The translations under genes were made by a program, and so were the position numbers. A model generated the notes under the pieces. That model was not told where the DNA came from, did not search any database, and saw only the letters and a program-made list of their open reading frames with translations. Positions 24,276 through 37,743 of a stretch of DNA of 64,000 bases are shown here, one piece after another. This DNA is from Rutidosis leptorrhynchoides (taxonomy: Eukaryota > Streptophyta > Magnoliopsida > Asterales > Asteraceae), in the NCBI RefSeq assembly GCF_046630445.1, contig NC_092340.1:23696001-23760000 (forward strand). Reading direction: 5' to 3'. Positions within the stretch are counted from its first letter, which is position 1. Each line of letters opens with the position of its first letter.

Positions 24276-25991
24276 TCAATAATCACCCATCTTAGGCACC
24301 CACACTCTTCCTTGAAAAGACAACAAACCACTCGAGCCCATAGTAATGAATTCCGATTGCCCCACAATTCGTTCCGCATGCTTGTTGTGAACGTAAGCCT
24401 CTATTTGAATCACACCAAGTTTTTCAAGAAAATCGTTAGTAATAATCATACGTAACAATCCCAATCGTAACGCCGGGTGATGACTCTTTCGACTTAACGC
24501 ATCCGAGACCACATTCACCTTGCCCGGATGATAAAGTATTTCACAATCATAATCTTTCACCACATCCATCCATCTACGTTGACGATAATTCAAATCTCTT
24601 TGATCAAAAAGATGTTTCAAACTCTTGTGATCCGAATAAATCGTACACTTGACACCATACAAGTAATGGCACCAAATTTTAAATGCATGAACAACCGCCG
24701 TCAACTCAAGATCATGAGTCGGATATCTCATCTCGTGTTCCTTTAATTGTCGAGAGGCATAAACGATGACTTTACCCCTTTGCATTAGAACACAACCGAG
24801 CCCATTTAAAGAAGCATCACAATAGACCGTCATGTCTTCCACCCCTTCCGGCAAAACTAGTATCGGAGCTTGACACAACTTCTCTTTTAACAATTGAAAA
24901 GCAATTTCTTACTCGTTCTCCCAATTAAATCTCGCATTCTTTCTTGTTAACTTCGTCAATGGAGAAGCGATCTTAGAAAAGTCTTGGATAAACCGACGAT
25001 AATAACCAGCCAATCCGAGAAAACTTCGGATTTTTGTAGGCGTAGTCGATCGTCCCCAACTCTTTACCATCTCTATCTTCCCCTGATCTACTTGAATACA
25101 ATTTTCGTTCAAGATATGGCCAAGGAATTGAACTTCCCTTAGCCAAAATTCACATTTGGAGAATTTAGCATACAACTTCTCCTTCCGCAACGTCTTTAAC
25201 ACACCCCTCAAATGATGTTCATGTTCCTTCATACTTTTCGAATAGACAAGTATGTCGTCAATGAACACAATCACTGACTTGTCCAACATAGGTTGGCACA
25301 CTCGGTTCATAAGATCCATGAATGCTGCCGGTGCATTCGTAAGACCAAAAGGCATAACTACGAATTCAAAATGCCCATAACGCGTTCGAAAAGCCGTTTT
25401 CTCGATGTCTTTCTCACGGACCCGCATTTGGTGATAGTCGGACCGTAGGTCAATTTTAGAGAAATATGTTGCACCTTGGAGTTGGTCGAACAAATCGTCA
25501 ATCCTAGGCAATGGATAACGATTCTTGATCGTCACTTTGTTCAACTCCCGATAATCGATGCACATCCGCATACTACCATCTTTCTTCTTCACGAATAAAA
25601 CCGGAGCGCCCCATGGCGAAGCACTCGGTCGGATAAAACCCTTTTCAAGTAGCTCTTGGGTTTGATTTAACAACTCTTGCATTTCCGTCGGCGCTAAACG
25701 ATAAGGAGTTTTAGCAATGGGGGTAGCCCCCGGAACCAACTCAATGCGAAATTCAACTTATCTTTCCGCCGGAACACCCGGTAACTCATCCGGAAAAACG
25801 TCTTCAAATTCATTCACCACCGGAATTTCACGAATGGATGGTGGCTCATCTCGAGTATCAACAACATGGGCAAGAAAAGCCATGCCACCACCAACAAGAA
25901 AACGACGTGACCGTGCAAAAGTGCATATCGGCACAATTCTTCTTCGTTTATCGCCATGAATAATTAACTCTCCCCCACTAGGGGTCTTCAC
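24276..25991 (-). pseudogene. Element C reverse transcriptase and RNase H, broken
   Basis: Copies the element RNA to DNA and degrades the RNA template. The RT frame 25739-24909 has '[20 protein letters not shown]', '[14 protein letters not shown]' and the active-site block '[13 protein letters not shown]'. RNase H follows in 24893-24276 with '[18 protein letters not shown]', '[19 protein letters not shown]' and '[10 protein letters not shown]'. Frame-consistent stops at 25758-25760, 24909-24911 and 24276-24278 interrupt it; the first two look like Gln codons changed by C-to-T. The upstream piece to 25991 holds the protease-RT linker with 'FPDELPGVP'. Confidence 0.92.
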
Positions 25992-27400
25992 TCGAATAGA
26001 TTTTCATGGCATGCAATATCGGCTCTATTATGATCGAGCCAATCCATACCAACAACGATATCAAAATCACCCAAAGTCATCAGGATGAGAACGATTTTAA
26101 AGTTTTTGACACCAAACACAACATTACAATTTTTACACACATCAACCACTAGCACCGTTTTTCCATCCGATATTTCAACTTCTACCGGACGACTTAACTT
26201 AGCTAATGGTTTATTAAGTTTAGGCACAAATTTTGGTGACACAAACGAAATGTTTGCACCACTATCAAAGAGTATCCTTGTCGAATTGGAATTAACCATG
26301 AAAGTACCTGAGACACCTTCGCTAGATTGCTTGGCATCCTCATTGGTCATCAAATAATTTCGACCCCTAGCCGTACCCGCCGCCTTCTCTAATCGCTTAC
26401 CATTATCGTTGCGCAATTCGGGACACTCCGGCCTCTTGTGCCCCTCTTTGTTACAATTAAAACAAACGATTTTGTTGGAAGATGAGTTCGTACAATCACG
26501 GGCCAAGTGCCCTTTTAGACCACAATTGTAGCACGTGGGCCCAAAACTCTTAGAAGCCTCCTTTTTCGCACTACCGACGCTCTCAGTCACACTCTTGTTC
26601 TTCTTGTTCGAGTGGCTAGTAGCTTCAAATTTTCATTTGCCAAAGGTGAAGTCACTCTTTCTTGGAGCAAGCGACTCAAAACCCTTAGCGATATCAAATA
26701 GCTCATCAAAAGTCTTCACCGAATTCCTACTAATCCTTTCTTGATAGTTATCATTCAAGGTTCGGTAGAAATATTCTTTCAACATGTGATCGTTCTCGTC
26801 ATACTCCGGGCAAATTTGGGTCTTTGATAAGAAAGTAGACTTGAGAGTGTTCAAATCCATTAGCCCTTGCCTTAAAGTACGTAACTCGTCCTTAAGCTTT
26901 GAAAGATCGGCCGAAGTTCGATACTCCTTGAAAAATTCTTCTTTAAACTCGTCCCACGTCAAACTCATACCTTGTTCTTCGCCATAAAGTCAGATTTTCG
27001 CGTCCCACCACAACTTGGCATCACCCCTCATCATGCTACTACCAAACCTCGTCTTTTTATCGAGATGGCACTCACTAGTACGGAAAGCCCCCTCCATATT
27101 GGAGATCCATCGAGCACTCTTGAGTGGGTCTCGTTCACCTTCAAAGGTGGGAGGTTGAGCATCTTTGAAGTTTTTATAGTGGAAGTCTCGTCTTCCCGCG
27201 TTATCCTCTTTAAGAACAATCTTAACTTGTTCCTTGACTAGATTGATTACTTGTTCGTCAATTGAATCCAAGAATATCTTCTTAACATCCTCAAAGAAGG
27301 CCTCATGACGCCTTTACATAATGGCCTCAACCTTGGCGGTAAACTCAACATCCTCGCTCGAACCCCCTTCATTGGTCTCGGGTCCGTTTCTCGTCTTCAT
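25992..27400 (-). pseudogene. Element C gag and protease, broken
   Basis: Gag forms the virus-like particle; protease matures it. The start is placed at 27400, the first ATG after the primer site, with a stop already at codon 29 (27314-27316). More stops lie at 26990-26992 and 26633-26635, both TGA where related frames suggest CGA. The capsid part includes 'ARWISNMEGAF', 'LWWDAKI' and 'TWDEFKEEFF'. Two CCHC knuckles are intact, 'CYNCGLKGHLARDC' and 'CFNCNKEGHKRPEC' (about 26532-26430). Protease has the active-site 'FDSGANISFVS' and the 'VVGMDWL' block. A one-base loss near 25995-26010 shifts the frame into RT. Confidence 0.9.
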
Positions 27401-27766
27401 ACTATAAAATGGAAAAGGTTAAGCAACGAACGAGAAGACCTAACACATATGAATGTACATATACACCACACTACTCCATCTTGCTCAACAATCGTCGTAC
27501 ATCGCTTGTTTTGACACGATTTGAACCCGTAACAATGGTAGCTAATCATAGTTACGCGAGCATGTCGCATTAACTTGCTAGTACAACGTCTATCTTGCTT
27601 GATGCTTGCTAATACAACACAAAACAATTAGTGCAAGGTTAGTTCACATAAACCTAAGCACTAATCAACCCCCGGTCCGACCCGTCTCCTACAAGTCCCT
27701 CATAAAGCGCATATACAACTAAATCAAAGTCTAGGCACCTATCTCAAGTCGCCTAAATCCCTTAGA

Positions 27767-27784
27767 CCATGCTCTGATACCACT
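27767..27784 (-). other. Primer-binding site of element C (initiator tRNA-Met)
   Basis: Minus strand 'agtggtatcagagcatgg' lies directly after the 5' LTR. Confidence 0.9.
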
Positions 27785-29536
27785 TGTAACGACCCAACCC
27801 AATATACAATCGAACACGCATAAGAAATTTTTTTTTATTATTACAGGGGAGTGCGCCACATGCACCACCTTAGGGTGCGCGGCGCGCACAGGTCTATTTT
27901 CAGTTCTGTCCGATTTTTCAATTTTTCAATTTTTCAAATAAAGATCTCCCACTTCCCGACATATTTAGTCGAAACGGTTTTCACAACATGTTCTAATATG
28001 AAAAACTCATACGATTCAAACATAAAATGAGTTTTACAAAACGGGGCCCACATCGGCCATTTTACGAGTTTCGTTCAAAAGAATAAAAGTTTGACCATAA
28101 GAGTTTAATTTCCAAACGACACTATGAGCATGGTGTTTGGGGGTTAAACTACCCAAATCTTGGTCAAACTCCAAAAGCTATAACATCCCAAAAGTGTCCC
28201 CTAAGCAACAAGCGAGATCTCTAATCCAAACGGATGCCCTTAACCTTGTCAACACCGGAGCCTATAAAAAGATAAACAACGAGAGGTTAAGCAAAGCTTA
28301 GTGAATGCAATAATTATACACATACATATATAATATACCTACTTGCAACCACTCAATACACATACCGAATACATGCTAGCAACACAATTAGCTTATCATC
28401 AATACGAGGCTACCAACCTCCAATACCACAAACTAGCATAACAATCGCATAAATATATATAACTCAAACAATATAATATGCTTTCGCTTACAACACAATA
28501 ACCATTGTTAACCATAACACACACACAAGGGAATGGTACTCGCACAATGACCGTTGGCACTCACACGATGACCGTTAGTATGCACTAACCCCCTAGGTGG
28601 ACGTCCGCACTTACCGAACCACCCTTCACGCACATGTGGTCCCCATCGTATAAAAGAGTAGTGAATCCACACGCCTGGATAACACTATAGTGAATCCACA
28701 CGCCCGGATAACACTAACCACAAGCCCGCAAGCAAATACACTATATACGCACATATATAATTATTCCACTCACCTTAACGCCTTGGTGAGAAATCAAACT
28801 CGTAACCTTCAACGCGACATACCTATTACATTAGGCATACAAATCAATCACCCAATCAAGTTGGTCAACCAACTCACACACCATTCAAGTGTCATTTTGA
28901 CCCATTTTAAGATCAACACACCCTTTTGGGTCACCCATATACCCAAATAACACCCATTTACCAATTAGCTAGGTGTGCTAGTAATTTACTAACCAATTAG
29001 GACTCATAAACATCAATTAACACTTTAAAACCCTAGGTTAGTTACCATTGAGTCTTAATGACTCAATCTTACCCAAGAACACCCAAAATCATCACATATG
29101 GGTTTTATGTTCATCATTAATCCAAACCCTAACCCTTAAACCAATTAAAATAAGGAAATCAAGATTAGAGCTTACCACCACAATCACAACGTAGCTAGTG
29201 ATGAGACGAACAACTACAAAGCACGCGATTTGACCCGAAAGCAACTTCTTCCTCTTGGATTTAAGCTTTCTCTCACTTAAAGGGTTTCTCACTCTAGAAT
29301 TGAATGGGAGAGATGATAAGGTTGGTGGAGTGTTGAATATGCCTTCAACCACCATCCAAGCTGGCCTTTACAGCCCTAACTCGTCCCCATGTGAAAAGAC
29401 AAGATTACCCCTCATTTAATCTTTTAAACAAAAGCTGGAATTCGTCAACAGTAGCAGTGCGCGGCGCGCACAAAAAAGTGCCCATACTTTATGTAACATA
29501 ATTACACTGCTGTACAATACTGATTAGGGTCTTACA
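27785..29536 (-). mobile_element. Element C 5' LTR
   Basis: 1752 bp, starts TGTAAG on the minus strand at 29536 and ends at 27785. Compared with the 3' LTR it lacks a short block between GC-rich palindromes near 29470 and shows scattered transitions, many at CpG, so C is clearly older than B. GC-rich palindromes at 27875-27889 and 29457-29471. Confidence 0.92.
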
Positions 29537-29541
29537 TTTGT

Positions 29542-31406
<1,865 letters not shown>

Positions 31407-31777
31407 GTTGGTATCAGAGTGGTGGTCTTAGCGAACCAGGTTTTGTATTAGTGTGTCTAACTGATAGTTGTTAAGATGCATTAGTGAGTCTGGACTTCGA
31501 CCGTATCTGCATGTCAAAAGTTTTGCTTATCATTTCTTGTCGAAAATTACCTGCTTATCATTCTTAGTCTAGACACATTTTACTGCATTGATTGCATGAA
31601 TAGTGTATAGACAAAAATTCATATCTTAGCGTATCTGTTACTGTAAACTTTGCCTGACAGCTTCTGAAGATTCCTCCGTAACTTATGGGATCTTGGTATT
31701 CTATATACATATGAAAATTATGTGTTTCTAAGTCCTATAATCTATCTCATATTGAAAATCAATTCCCTGATCGTACG
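31407..31777 (+). other. Element D primer-binding site and leader
   Basis: Initiator tRNA-Met primer site 'ttggtatcagagtggtgg' at 31408-31425, then an untranslated leader highly similar to that of B (minus strand, 18174 to about 17850) and, for its first 100 bp, to that of F. It ends at the gtacg duplication of E, three bases before the D ORF1 start codon context continues at 41915. Confidence 0.88.
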
Positions 31778-33642
31778 TGATAGTGTTCCAAATGAACATA
31801 TATTTAGTAGCAATATCGTTCCAATATGTAAAGTTTTTTAATGTAATTTCCTTATTTTTAGTTGTAATAGTTAAATAAATAAGTGCGAAGACGAAAGACG
31901 CAAATCGCTCGAAAATGAAGATTTAAAGACAAAAACAAAGATTTGAAAGACCAAAACATCCAAAAAGCTCAAATGTACAAGATACAATTCAAAAGGTTCA
32001 ATTTATTGATGAGAAACGTCTAAAAATGACAAGAGTACAAGTTACAAAACGCAAAGTACAAGATATTAAATTATACGAAAGGACGTTCGAAAATCCGAAA
32101 CCAGGACATGAACCAACTCTCAACGCTCGACGCAACGGTGTAAAAATTACGAGTCAACTATGCACAAGAATAAAATATAATATTTAAATAAATCATAATA
32201 AGAATAATATTAAATAATAAAAAGTTGTTAATTGAGCATAGTTCAGGGGTCGTAAATGAAAATTCAATTTATAATTTCACCTATAAAACGAATGATATGT
32301 AACGATGAGAGGAGGAAGATTTTTTTTCGATCTCTTTTTTTTCTTCTATCTTTTTCTTATTTTTCTATCTATCAATATCAATATCTATATTCTATATCTC
32401 TATCATAATGTTAACTTAATAAGATATAACAATAATCTTAATTTTAATTTTAAATTATGATAATAATAAGATTTATGATAGAGATCTTTTGAGTATGTAA
32501 GTCGAAATTCTGTCCGTGTAACGCTACGCTATTTTTAATCATTGTAAGTTATGTTCAACCTTTTTACATTAATGTCTCGTAGCTAAGTCGTTATTATGCT
32601 TATTTAAAACGAAGTACTCATGATGTTGGGCTAATTACTAAAATTGGGTTATTGAACTTTGGACCATAATTAAGGTTTGGGCAAAAGACCGACACTTGTG
32701 GAAATTGGATTATTGACTATTAATAGATGGGGGGTATTGTCTAATTGAGTGACAACTCATTGGAGTCTGTCGAACCTATCTTCAAATTAATTATCCTAAT
32801 AATTAATAATGATTATGGTTGTCCTATTTAGTGACGTTCATATGGAATCTGTTATAATCATTTAATTAATCAATTGGGTTGGGTAATTGATTATTCATTC
32901 TGATCAAGTGGATGAATTAATATTCATAAACTAATTAAAACAGGGGTGGATTACATACAGTGATAACTGGTGTAATTATTGACAGAAGTGATAACTGCGT
33001 CACAGTTTAAATCCTTAATCAGTTGGAATATTTGACTTCGGGTATAAGGGTAATTTGACGAGGATACTCGCACTTTATATTTATGACCGATGGACTATTA
33101 TGGACAAAAACCAGATAGATGTATCAAATAAACCAGGACAAAGGACAATTAACCCATGGTAATAAATTAAAATCAACACGTCAAACATCATGATTACGGA
33201 AGTTTAAATAAGCATAATTCTTTTATTATATTTCTCATCGTATCTTTATTTACTGTCATTTTATTACTCGCAATTTTATTTTCTGTCATTTTATTTATCG
33301 CAATTTATTTTACGCACTTTAATTTTTGTCATTTATTTTTACGCTTAAAATCGACAAACCGGTCATTAAACGGTAAAACCCCCATTTTATAATAATACTA
33401 CTACTTATTTATATATATATTTTTACAAATAAACTTAATAATATAGCGTTAACTTCACCAGCTCCCTGTGGAACGAACCGGACTTACTAAAAACTACACT
33501 ACTCTACGATTAGGTACACTGCCTATAGTGTTGTAGCAAGGTTTAGGTATATCCCATCCGTAAATTAATAAAACTTGTGTCATATTTTGTAGTATTTCCT
33601 AGTAAAAATAATACTATTTCGTACCCTCACGCTACATCATCA
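31778..33642 (+). mobile_element. Element E 5' LTR
   Basis: TGATAG...CATCA termini. Carries the 'ctccctgtggaacgaaccgg' block near 33462-33481, typical of the 3' end of Athila/Tat LTRs. It is related to the LTR at 1-1456. Confidence 0.95.
32282..32288 (+). promoter_or_regulatory. TATA box of element E LTR
   Basis: TATAAAA with a probable start 25-35 nt downstream near 32312-32320 and a T/C-rich leader after it. The same site is at 40549-40555 in the 3' LTR. Confidence 0.6.
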
Positions 33643-33648
33643 AGTTTT

Positions 33649-33666
33649 TGGCGCCGCTGCCGGGGA
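33649..33666 (+). other. Primer-binding site of element E (tRNA-Asp type)
   Basis: 'tggcgccgctgccgggga' starts 6 nt after the LTR. This is the pattern used by Athila/Tat elements, complementary to the 3' end of tRNA-Asp with about one mismatch. Confidence 0.85.
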
Positions 33667-33954
33667 GCGCTAAAACGCTATATTTTTAATTATAATAATA
33701 TTGAAATAAAATATAATAATATAATAATATTGAAATAGAATATAATAATATAATAATATTGAAATAGAATATAATAATATAAAAATATTTAAGAATCAAA
33801 AATTTACGTAAATTTTAAAAAAAAAGTCGTATTTATTAAATACTTCAGGGGTACATTATGTAACTTATAATTAATAATTGCTATCATGTCGCTTTCATGT
33901 GAATAGTAAATTAATTAATTTATTTTCATTTACTATTCATGAATAGTAAATGAA

Positions 33955-34051
33955 ATAAAAAAAAAAGTTTAAAAAAAAAAAAAATTATAATTATAAAAAA
34001 ATTATTAATTTGTAAAAAAAAATCGTTTTAAAAAAAAAAAAAAAAAATCGT

Positions 34052-34090
<39 letters not shown>

Positions 34091-34251
34091 GTTTTTTTAA
34101 AAAAAAAAAAAAAAAAAATTGTGTAAAAAAAAAAAAAAAAAAAAAAATCGTTTTTTTTAAAAAGAAAAAAAAAAATCATTTTAAAAAAAAAATTTGTAAA
34201 AAAAAAAAAAAAAAAAAATCGTTTTTTTTTAAAAAAAAAAAAAAAAAAACG

Positions 34252-34286
<35 letters not shown>

Positions 34287-34375
34287 GTAAAAAAAAAAAA
34301 CGTAAAAAAAAAAAAAAAAAAAAAAAACGTAAAAAAAAAAAAAAAAAAAAAAAAATTATTAAAAAAAAATATATA
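33955..34375 (+). repeat. Homopolymer A/T-rich leader tract in E
   Basis: About 400 bp of long A runs broken by 'tcg', 'cgt' or 'ttttt' islands. Several islands give T8-A8 type inverted repeats. It lies in the untranslated leader between primer site and gag. Confidence 0.9.
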
Positions 34376-34992
34376 TATTTTTAAAATTTTGTCTATAAAA
34401 AAAATGTTTTTTTTAGTTTTATTACCTTTAGATTTTTAGACTATAGTCGCAACTTTTAGTATTAAGTTTAGTTTTGCCATAGTTATTTTTACTTCTAGAA
34501 TTTTTAGGCTTTGCCGTAAAATCCCTTAAGTGCTTATTCCTTAGACTAAGTTTTAGGTGCTTTAGAATTTTACGACGCCGTATTTCGCACTACTTTCTTA
34601 TTTTTATTTTTCGACGCCTATTTTTCGACCTTTTATTTTTCGACATTTTTCGACGCGCAATCTATTTCTTTCTTATTTCTCGCCATTCTAGTTTTTAGGA
34701 CTTAGAATTTTTTTCTACTTCTTCTCTAAATTTCTTAAAATTACGAAAATTTATTTTAAGTGGTTAAATTGATAGACATCAAAATTTTCTGGTTCGTAGT
34801 AATAGTTGGATTTGTACGTGGACCGGGTTATTGGAGCCAAACAGTCCTCAATTATATTGAGACCAAACGAATCCTGCCCCTCTGCTGCATCTTTTGGCTA
34901 TTCGAAACGTGGGCAAAATCAGAAAAGTCTATTGGTTGGATAACTTATTATAATTTTTCTTTCCTTTTTAAAACTAATAGGATATTCAGTGA

Positions 34993-37743
34993 ATGCACCG
35001 AGCAAGACGTTCACCACCTTTTGTACGTTCACCACCTGTAACTCGATCAAGACATCGTTTAACGAATATCGCCGCCGTTGATTTTTCTTTAGAATCGTCA
35101 TCAAGTCGACCAAATCCTCAAACTCAAATTTCCGATAATCCAGTTTTTGAAACAAACCTCACAATTGAGAATCCGGAGAATATTCAGGAACGGTTTGTAG
35201 ATCCCGAACCATTAAACTTTCCTCCGGAACCACCAATCATTCAAACAGAGATTGTTGAGGAAGAAACCATTAAATCAGAAACCTCTAGTGATTCAGATAC
35301 AACACTTCCAATCATGAATAATCTAGAACCTCTAAGTATGGAAGACCGAATGAGAGTTACACGCACGGGCCAAGGTCACGCCATTATTAAACCAGAAGTT
35401 AATGCTCCAGATTATGAAATTAAAGGACAAATCCTACACATGGTAACTAACCAATGCCAATTCAGTGGTGCACCGAATGAAGACCCAAACGAACATCTTC
35501 GTACGTTTAATAGAATTTGTACACTATTCAAAATCCGAGAAGTGGAAGATGAGCAGATCTATCTCATGTTGTTTCCCTGGACTTTAAAGGGAGAAGCCAA
35601 AGATTGGTTAGAATCGTTACCTGAAGGGGCGATTGACACATGGGATGTTTTAGTTGAAAAATTTCTTAAACGATTCTTTCCGGCATCCAAAGCCGTGAGA
35701 CTTCAAGGAGAAATTGTTACGTTCACGCAAAAGCCAAATGAAACATTATATGAGGCGTGGACAAGATTCGGAAGGATGTTGAGAGGATGTCCTCAACACG
35801 GATTAGATACTTTTCAAATAGTACAAATCTTCTATAAAGGCGTAGACATCGCCACACGAAAAGACATCGACATAACCGCTGGTGGTTCCATTATGAAGAA
35901 AACCGCAACTGAAGCTTACAAAATTATTGATAACACAGCCTCCCACTCGCATGAGTGGCACCAAGAAAAAGATATTGTTCGTTCATCTAAAGCGGCTAGA
36001 GCCGATTCTAGCCATGACTTTGATTCCGTTTCAGCAAAAATAGATGCTTTCGAAAGACGAATGGAAAAGATGAATAAAGATATTCACGCAATACGAATCA
36101 GTTGTGAGCAATGCGGTGGACCACACTTATTGAAAGATTGTCACATTGAACCAACGATGGAACAACGAGAGAATGTTTCCTATATGAACCAAAGGCCGGG
36201 AAATAATTATCAAAATAATTATCAACCGCCAAGGCCAAACTTCAATCGAAATCAAAACATTCTTTACAATCCAAAAGGACCCGACAATAACTCGTATAAC
36301 CAACAAGGTCCGAATAACCAACCAACTCAAAACAACACTTTCAATCAACAAAGACCTGGCTTGTATAAACCACCACAACAAACCGAAGAGAAAAAGTCAA
36401 ATCTGGAAGAAGTGGTATTTAAGCTAGTTGAATCTCAAACACAATTTATTGAAACTCAAACCCAAACGAACGAGAGGTTTAATCAGTCATTAAGAACTCA
36501 ACAAGCTTCCATTTTGAATCTAGAAAAACACGTAGGTACTCTTGCTAGCATGATGAGTGAGAGGGAACAAGGAAAGCTACCGAGTAATACTGAAGTAAAT
36601 CCTCGGAATGAGAATGTTAATATGGTGTCAACGAATTCTGAAAAACCAGCATCAGAAGATGGGAAGGTTTTAGATGAGAGTAACAATGAAGAAGTTACAC
36701 CACCACCACCCGAGTATGTAAAGCCAGTGGTGGCACCATACAAACCACCCATCCCGTTTCCAAGAAAAGGAGTTGAGTATGAGCAAGTGATAGGTAATAA
36801 AGATTGTGATACCTCTGGAAAGAAGAAGAAGAAAAAGAATAAGAAAGTGCAAGAAACAAAAGCCGTAAATATAAACCCGGTGAAGACAGTTCCACCAAAA
36901 CCTCCACCTAGGGTAGGTGATCCGGGTGAATTTATTGTTCCTTGTCTACTTAGTGATTGTGTCATGTATGATGCACTAGCAGATTTAGGTGCGAGTGTAA
37001 GTGTTATGCCTCTTTCCTTATATAAGAGATTAGGTGTAGGTAAGTTAAGTCCAACGGATATGAGTGTTCGACTCTTTGATCAAACCATTAAGCACCCAGT
37101 TGGAATTGCTGACAACCTACCCGTTCAAGTAGGCAATTTAACCTTTCTAGTCGAATTTATTGTCATTGACATAGAAGAGGACCCAAACGTTCCTCTAATT
37201 TTAGGTCGACCATTCTTTGCGTCCACCGGGGCGTTATTTGATGTAGGAAATGGAAGAATGACACTTAAAAGTGGTAACAAATCAATCACCTTTATGATTC
37301 GAAAGTCTAAATCTCCACCAACTAAAACTGTTGAACCAGTAAAAACGATTGGTAATAACCATGTTGTTTTACCAACTCCAACGGTAGTGCTTAGCAATAA
37401 TAAAACGCCTAAGTGTGGGGAAAATGAAGTAAAACCTAATGATGACTTGATAATAAAGAACCCCGTTGTTGATACGAAATTAAATGACCCCGTTATTAAC
37501 AGTTCAATGAAGAAACTTTTTAAACGGGCTATCGATGCTAGAAGTAAGGGGAACTTTAAGTTATGTAACCGGTTAGTATCCAATCTGTCGCCTAAAGAAA
37601 AGGCGAAACTAGTTGAATTTTGGGATATTACGGAAGAAGCCGGGCACTGGCTTAAAGAAAAAGTCACAGATAGGCAAGTTGATTATGGACCAAAAGAAAT
37701 TGACGATGAAGTTAATCACAATTTCGACACCACAGCTACCTAA
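34993..37743 (+). CDS. Element E Gag-protease polyprotein, 916 residues, intact
   Basis: Gag builds the particle and the protease cuts it. The capsid (retrotransposon gag) domain spans about residues 150-320, with 'NEDPNEHLRTFNRIC', 'FPWTLKGEAKDWLESLP' and 'WDVLVEKFLKRFFP', as in Athila/Tat Gag. One zinc-knuckle motif, 'CEQCGGPHLLKDC', lies at about 371-383. An Asn/Gln/Pro-rich linker covers about 395-460, then a coiled-coil-like stretch and a Lys-rich patch near 615. The aspartic protease follows with active-site Asp about 664 in 'DLGASVSVMP' and the 'LILGRPFF' flap-side motif near 735. DLG instead of DTG is common in this lineage. The frame closes 180 codons later with no RT. The ATG at 34993 is the first in frame after the leader. 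Confidence 0.93.
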   Translation: MHRARRSPPFVRSPPVTRSRHRLTNIAAVDFSLESSSSRPNPQTQISDNPVFETNLTIENPENIQERFVDPEPLNFPPEPPIIQTEIVEEETIKSETSSDSDTTLPIMNNLEPLSMEDRMRVTRTGQGHAIIKPEVNAPDYEIKGQILHMVTNQCQFSGAPNEDPNEHLRTFNRICTLFKIREVEDEQIYLMLFPWTLKGEAKDWLESLPEGAIDTWDVLVEKFLKRFFPASKAVRLQGEIVTFTQKPNETLYEAWTRFGRMLRGCPQHGLDTFQIVQIFYKGVDIATRKDIDITAGGSIMKKTATEAYKIIDNTASHSHEWHQEKDIVRSSKAARADSSHDFDSVSAKIDAFERRMEKMNKDIHAIRISCEQCGGPHLLKDCHIEPTMEQRENVSYMNQRPGNNYQNNYQPPRPNFNRNQNILYNPKGPDNNSYNQQGPNNQPTQNNTFNQQRPGLYKPPQQTEEKKSNLEEVVFKLVESQTQFIETQTQTNERFNQSLRTQQASILNLEKHVGTLASMMSEREQGKLPSNTEVNPRNENVNMVSTNSEKPASEDGKVLDESNNEEVTPPPPEYVKPVVAPYKPPIPFPRKGVEYEQVIGNKDCDTSGKKKKKKNKKVQETKAVNINPVKTVPPKPPPRVGDPGEFIVPCLLSDCVMYDALADLGASVSVMPLSLYKRLGVGKLSPTDMSVRLFDQTIKHPVGIADNLPVQVGNLTFLVEFIVIDIEEDPNVPLILGRPFFASTGALFDVGNGRMTLKSGNKSITFMIRKSKSPPTKTVEPVKTIGNNHVVLPTPTVVLSNNKTPKCGENEVKPNDDLIIKNPVVDTKLNDPVINSSMKKLFKRAIDARSKGNFKLCNRLVSNLSPKEKAKLVEFWDITEEAGHWLKEKVTDRQVDYGPKEIDDEVNHNFDTTAT

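Larger units (their letters stand above)
10828..29536 (-). mobile_element. Element C: degenerate chromovirus (Ty3/gypsy, probably Tekay/Del-like), minus strand
   Basis: Complete structure: 3' LTR 10828-10901 plus 21233-22963 (split by B), polypurine tract, coding region 22959-27400, initiator tRNA-Met primer site and 5' LTR 27785-29536. The 5-bp duplication tttgt flanks it at 10823-10827 and 29537-29541. It carries gag, protease, RT, RNase H, integrase and chromodomain in the usual chromovirus order, but in frame pieces, so it is no longer autonomous. The C-terminal chromodomain suggests Tekay/Del; this assignment is by pattern only. Confidence 0.92.

Noticed and set aside
36498..36965. 155-residue minus-strand ORF and other long antisense frames within E gag-protease (including 37125-37667)
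   Set aside because: Shadows of a strong, domain-bearing plus-strand frame.
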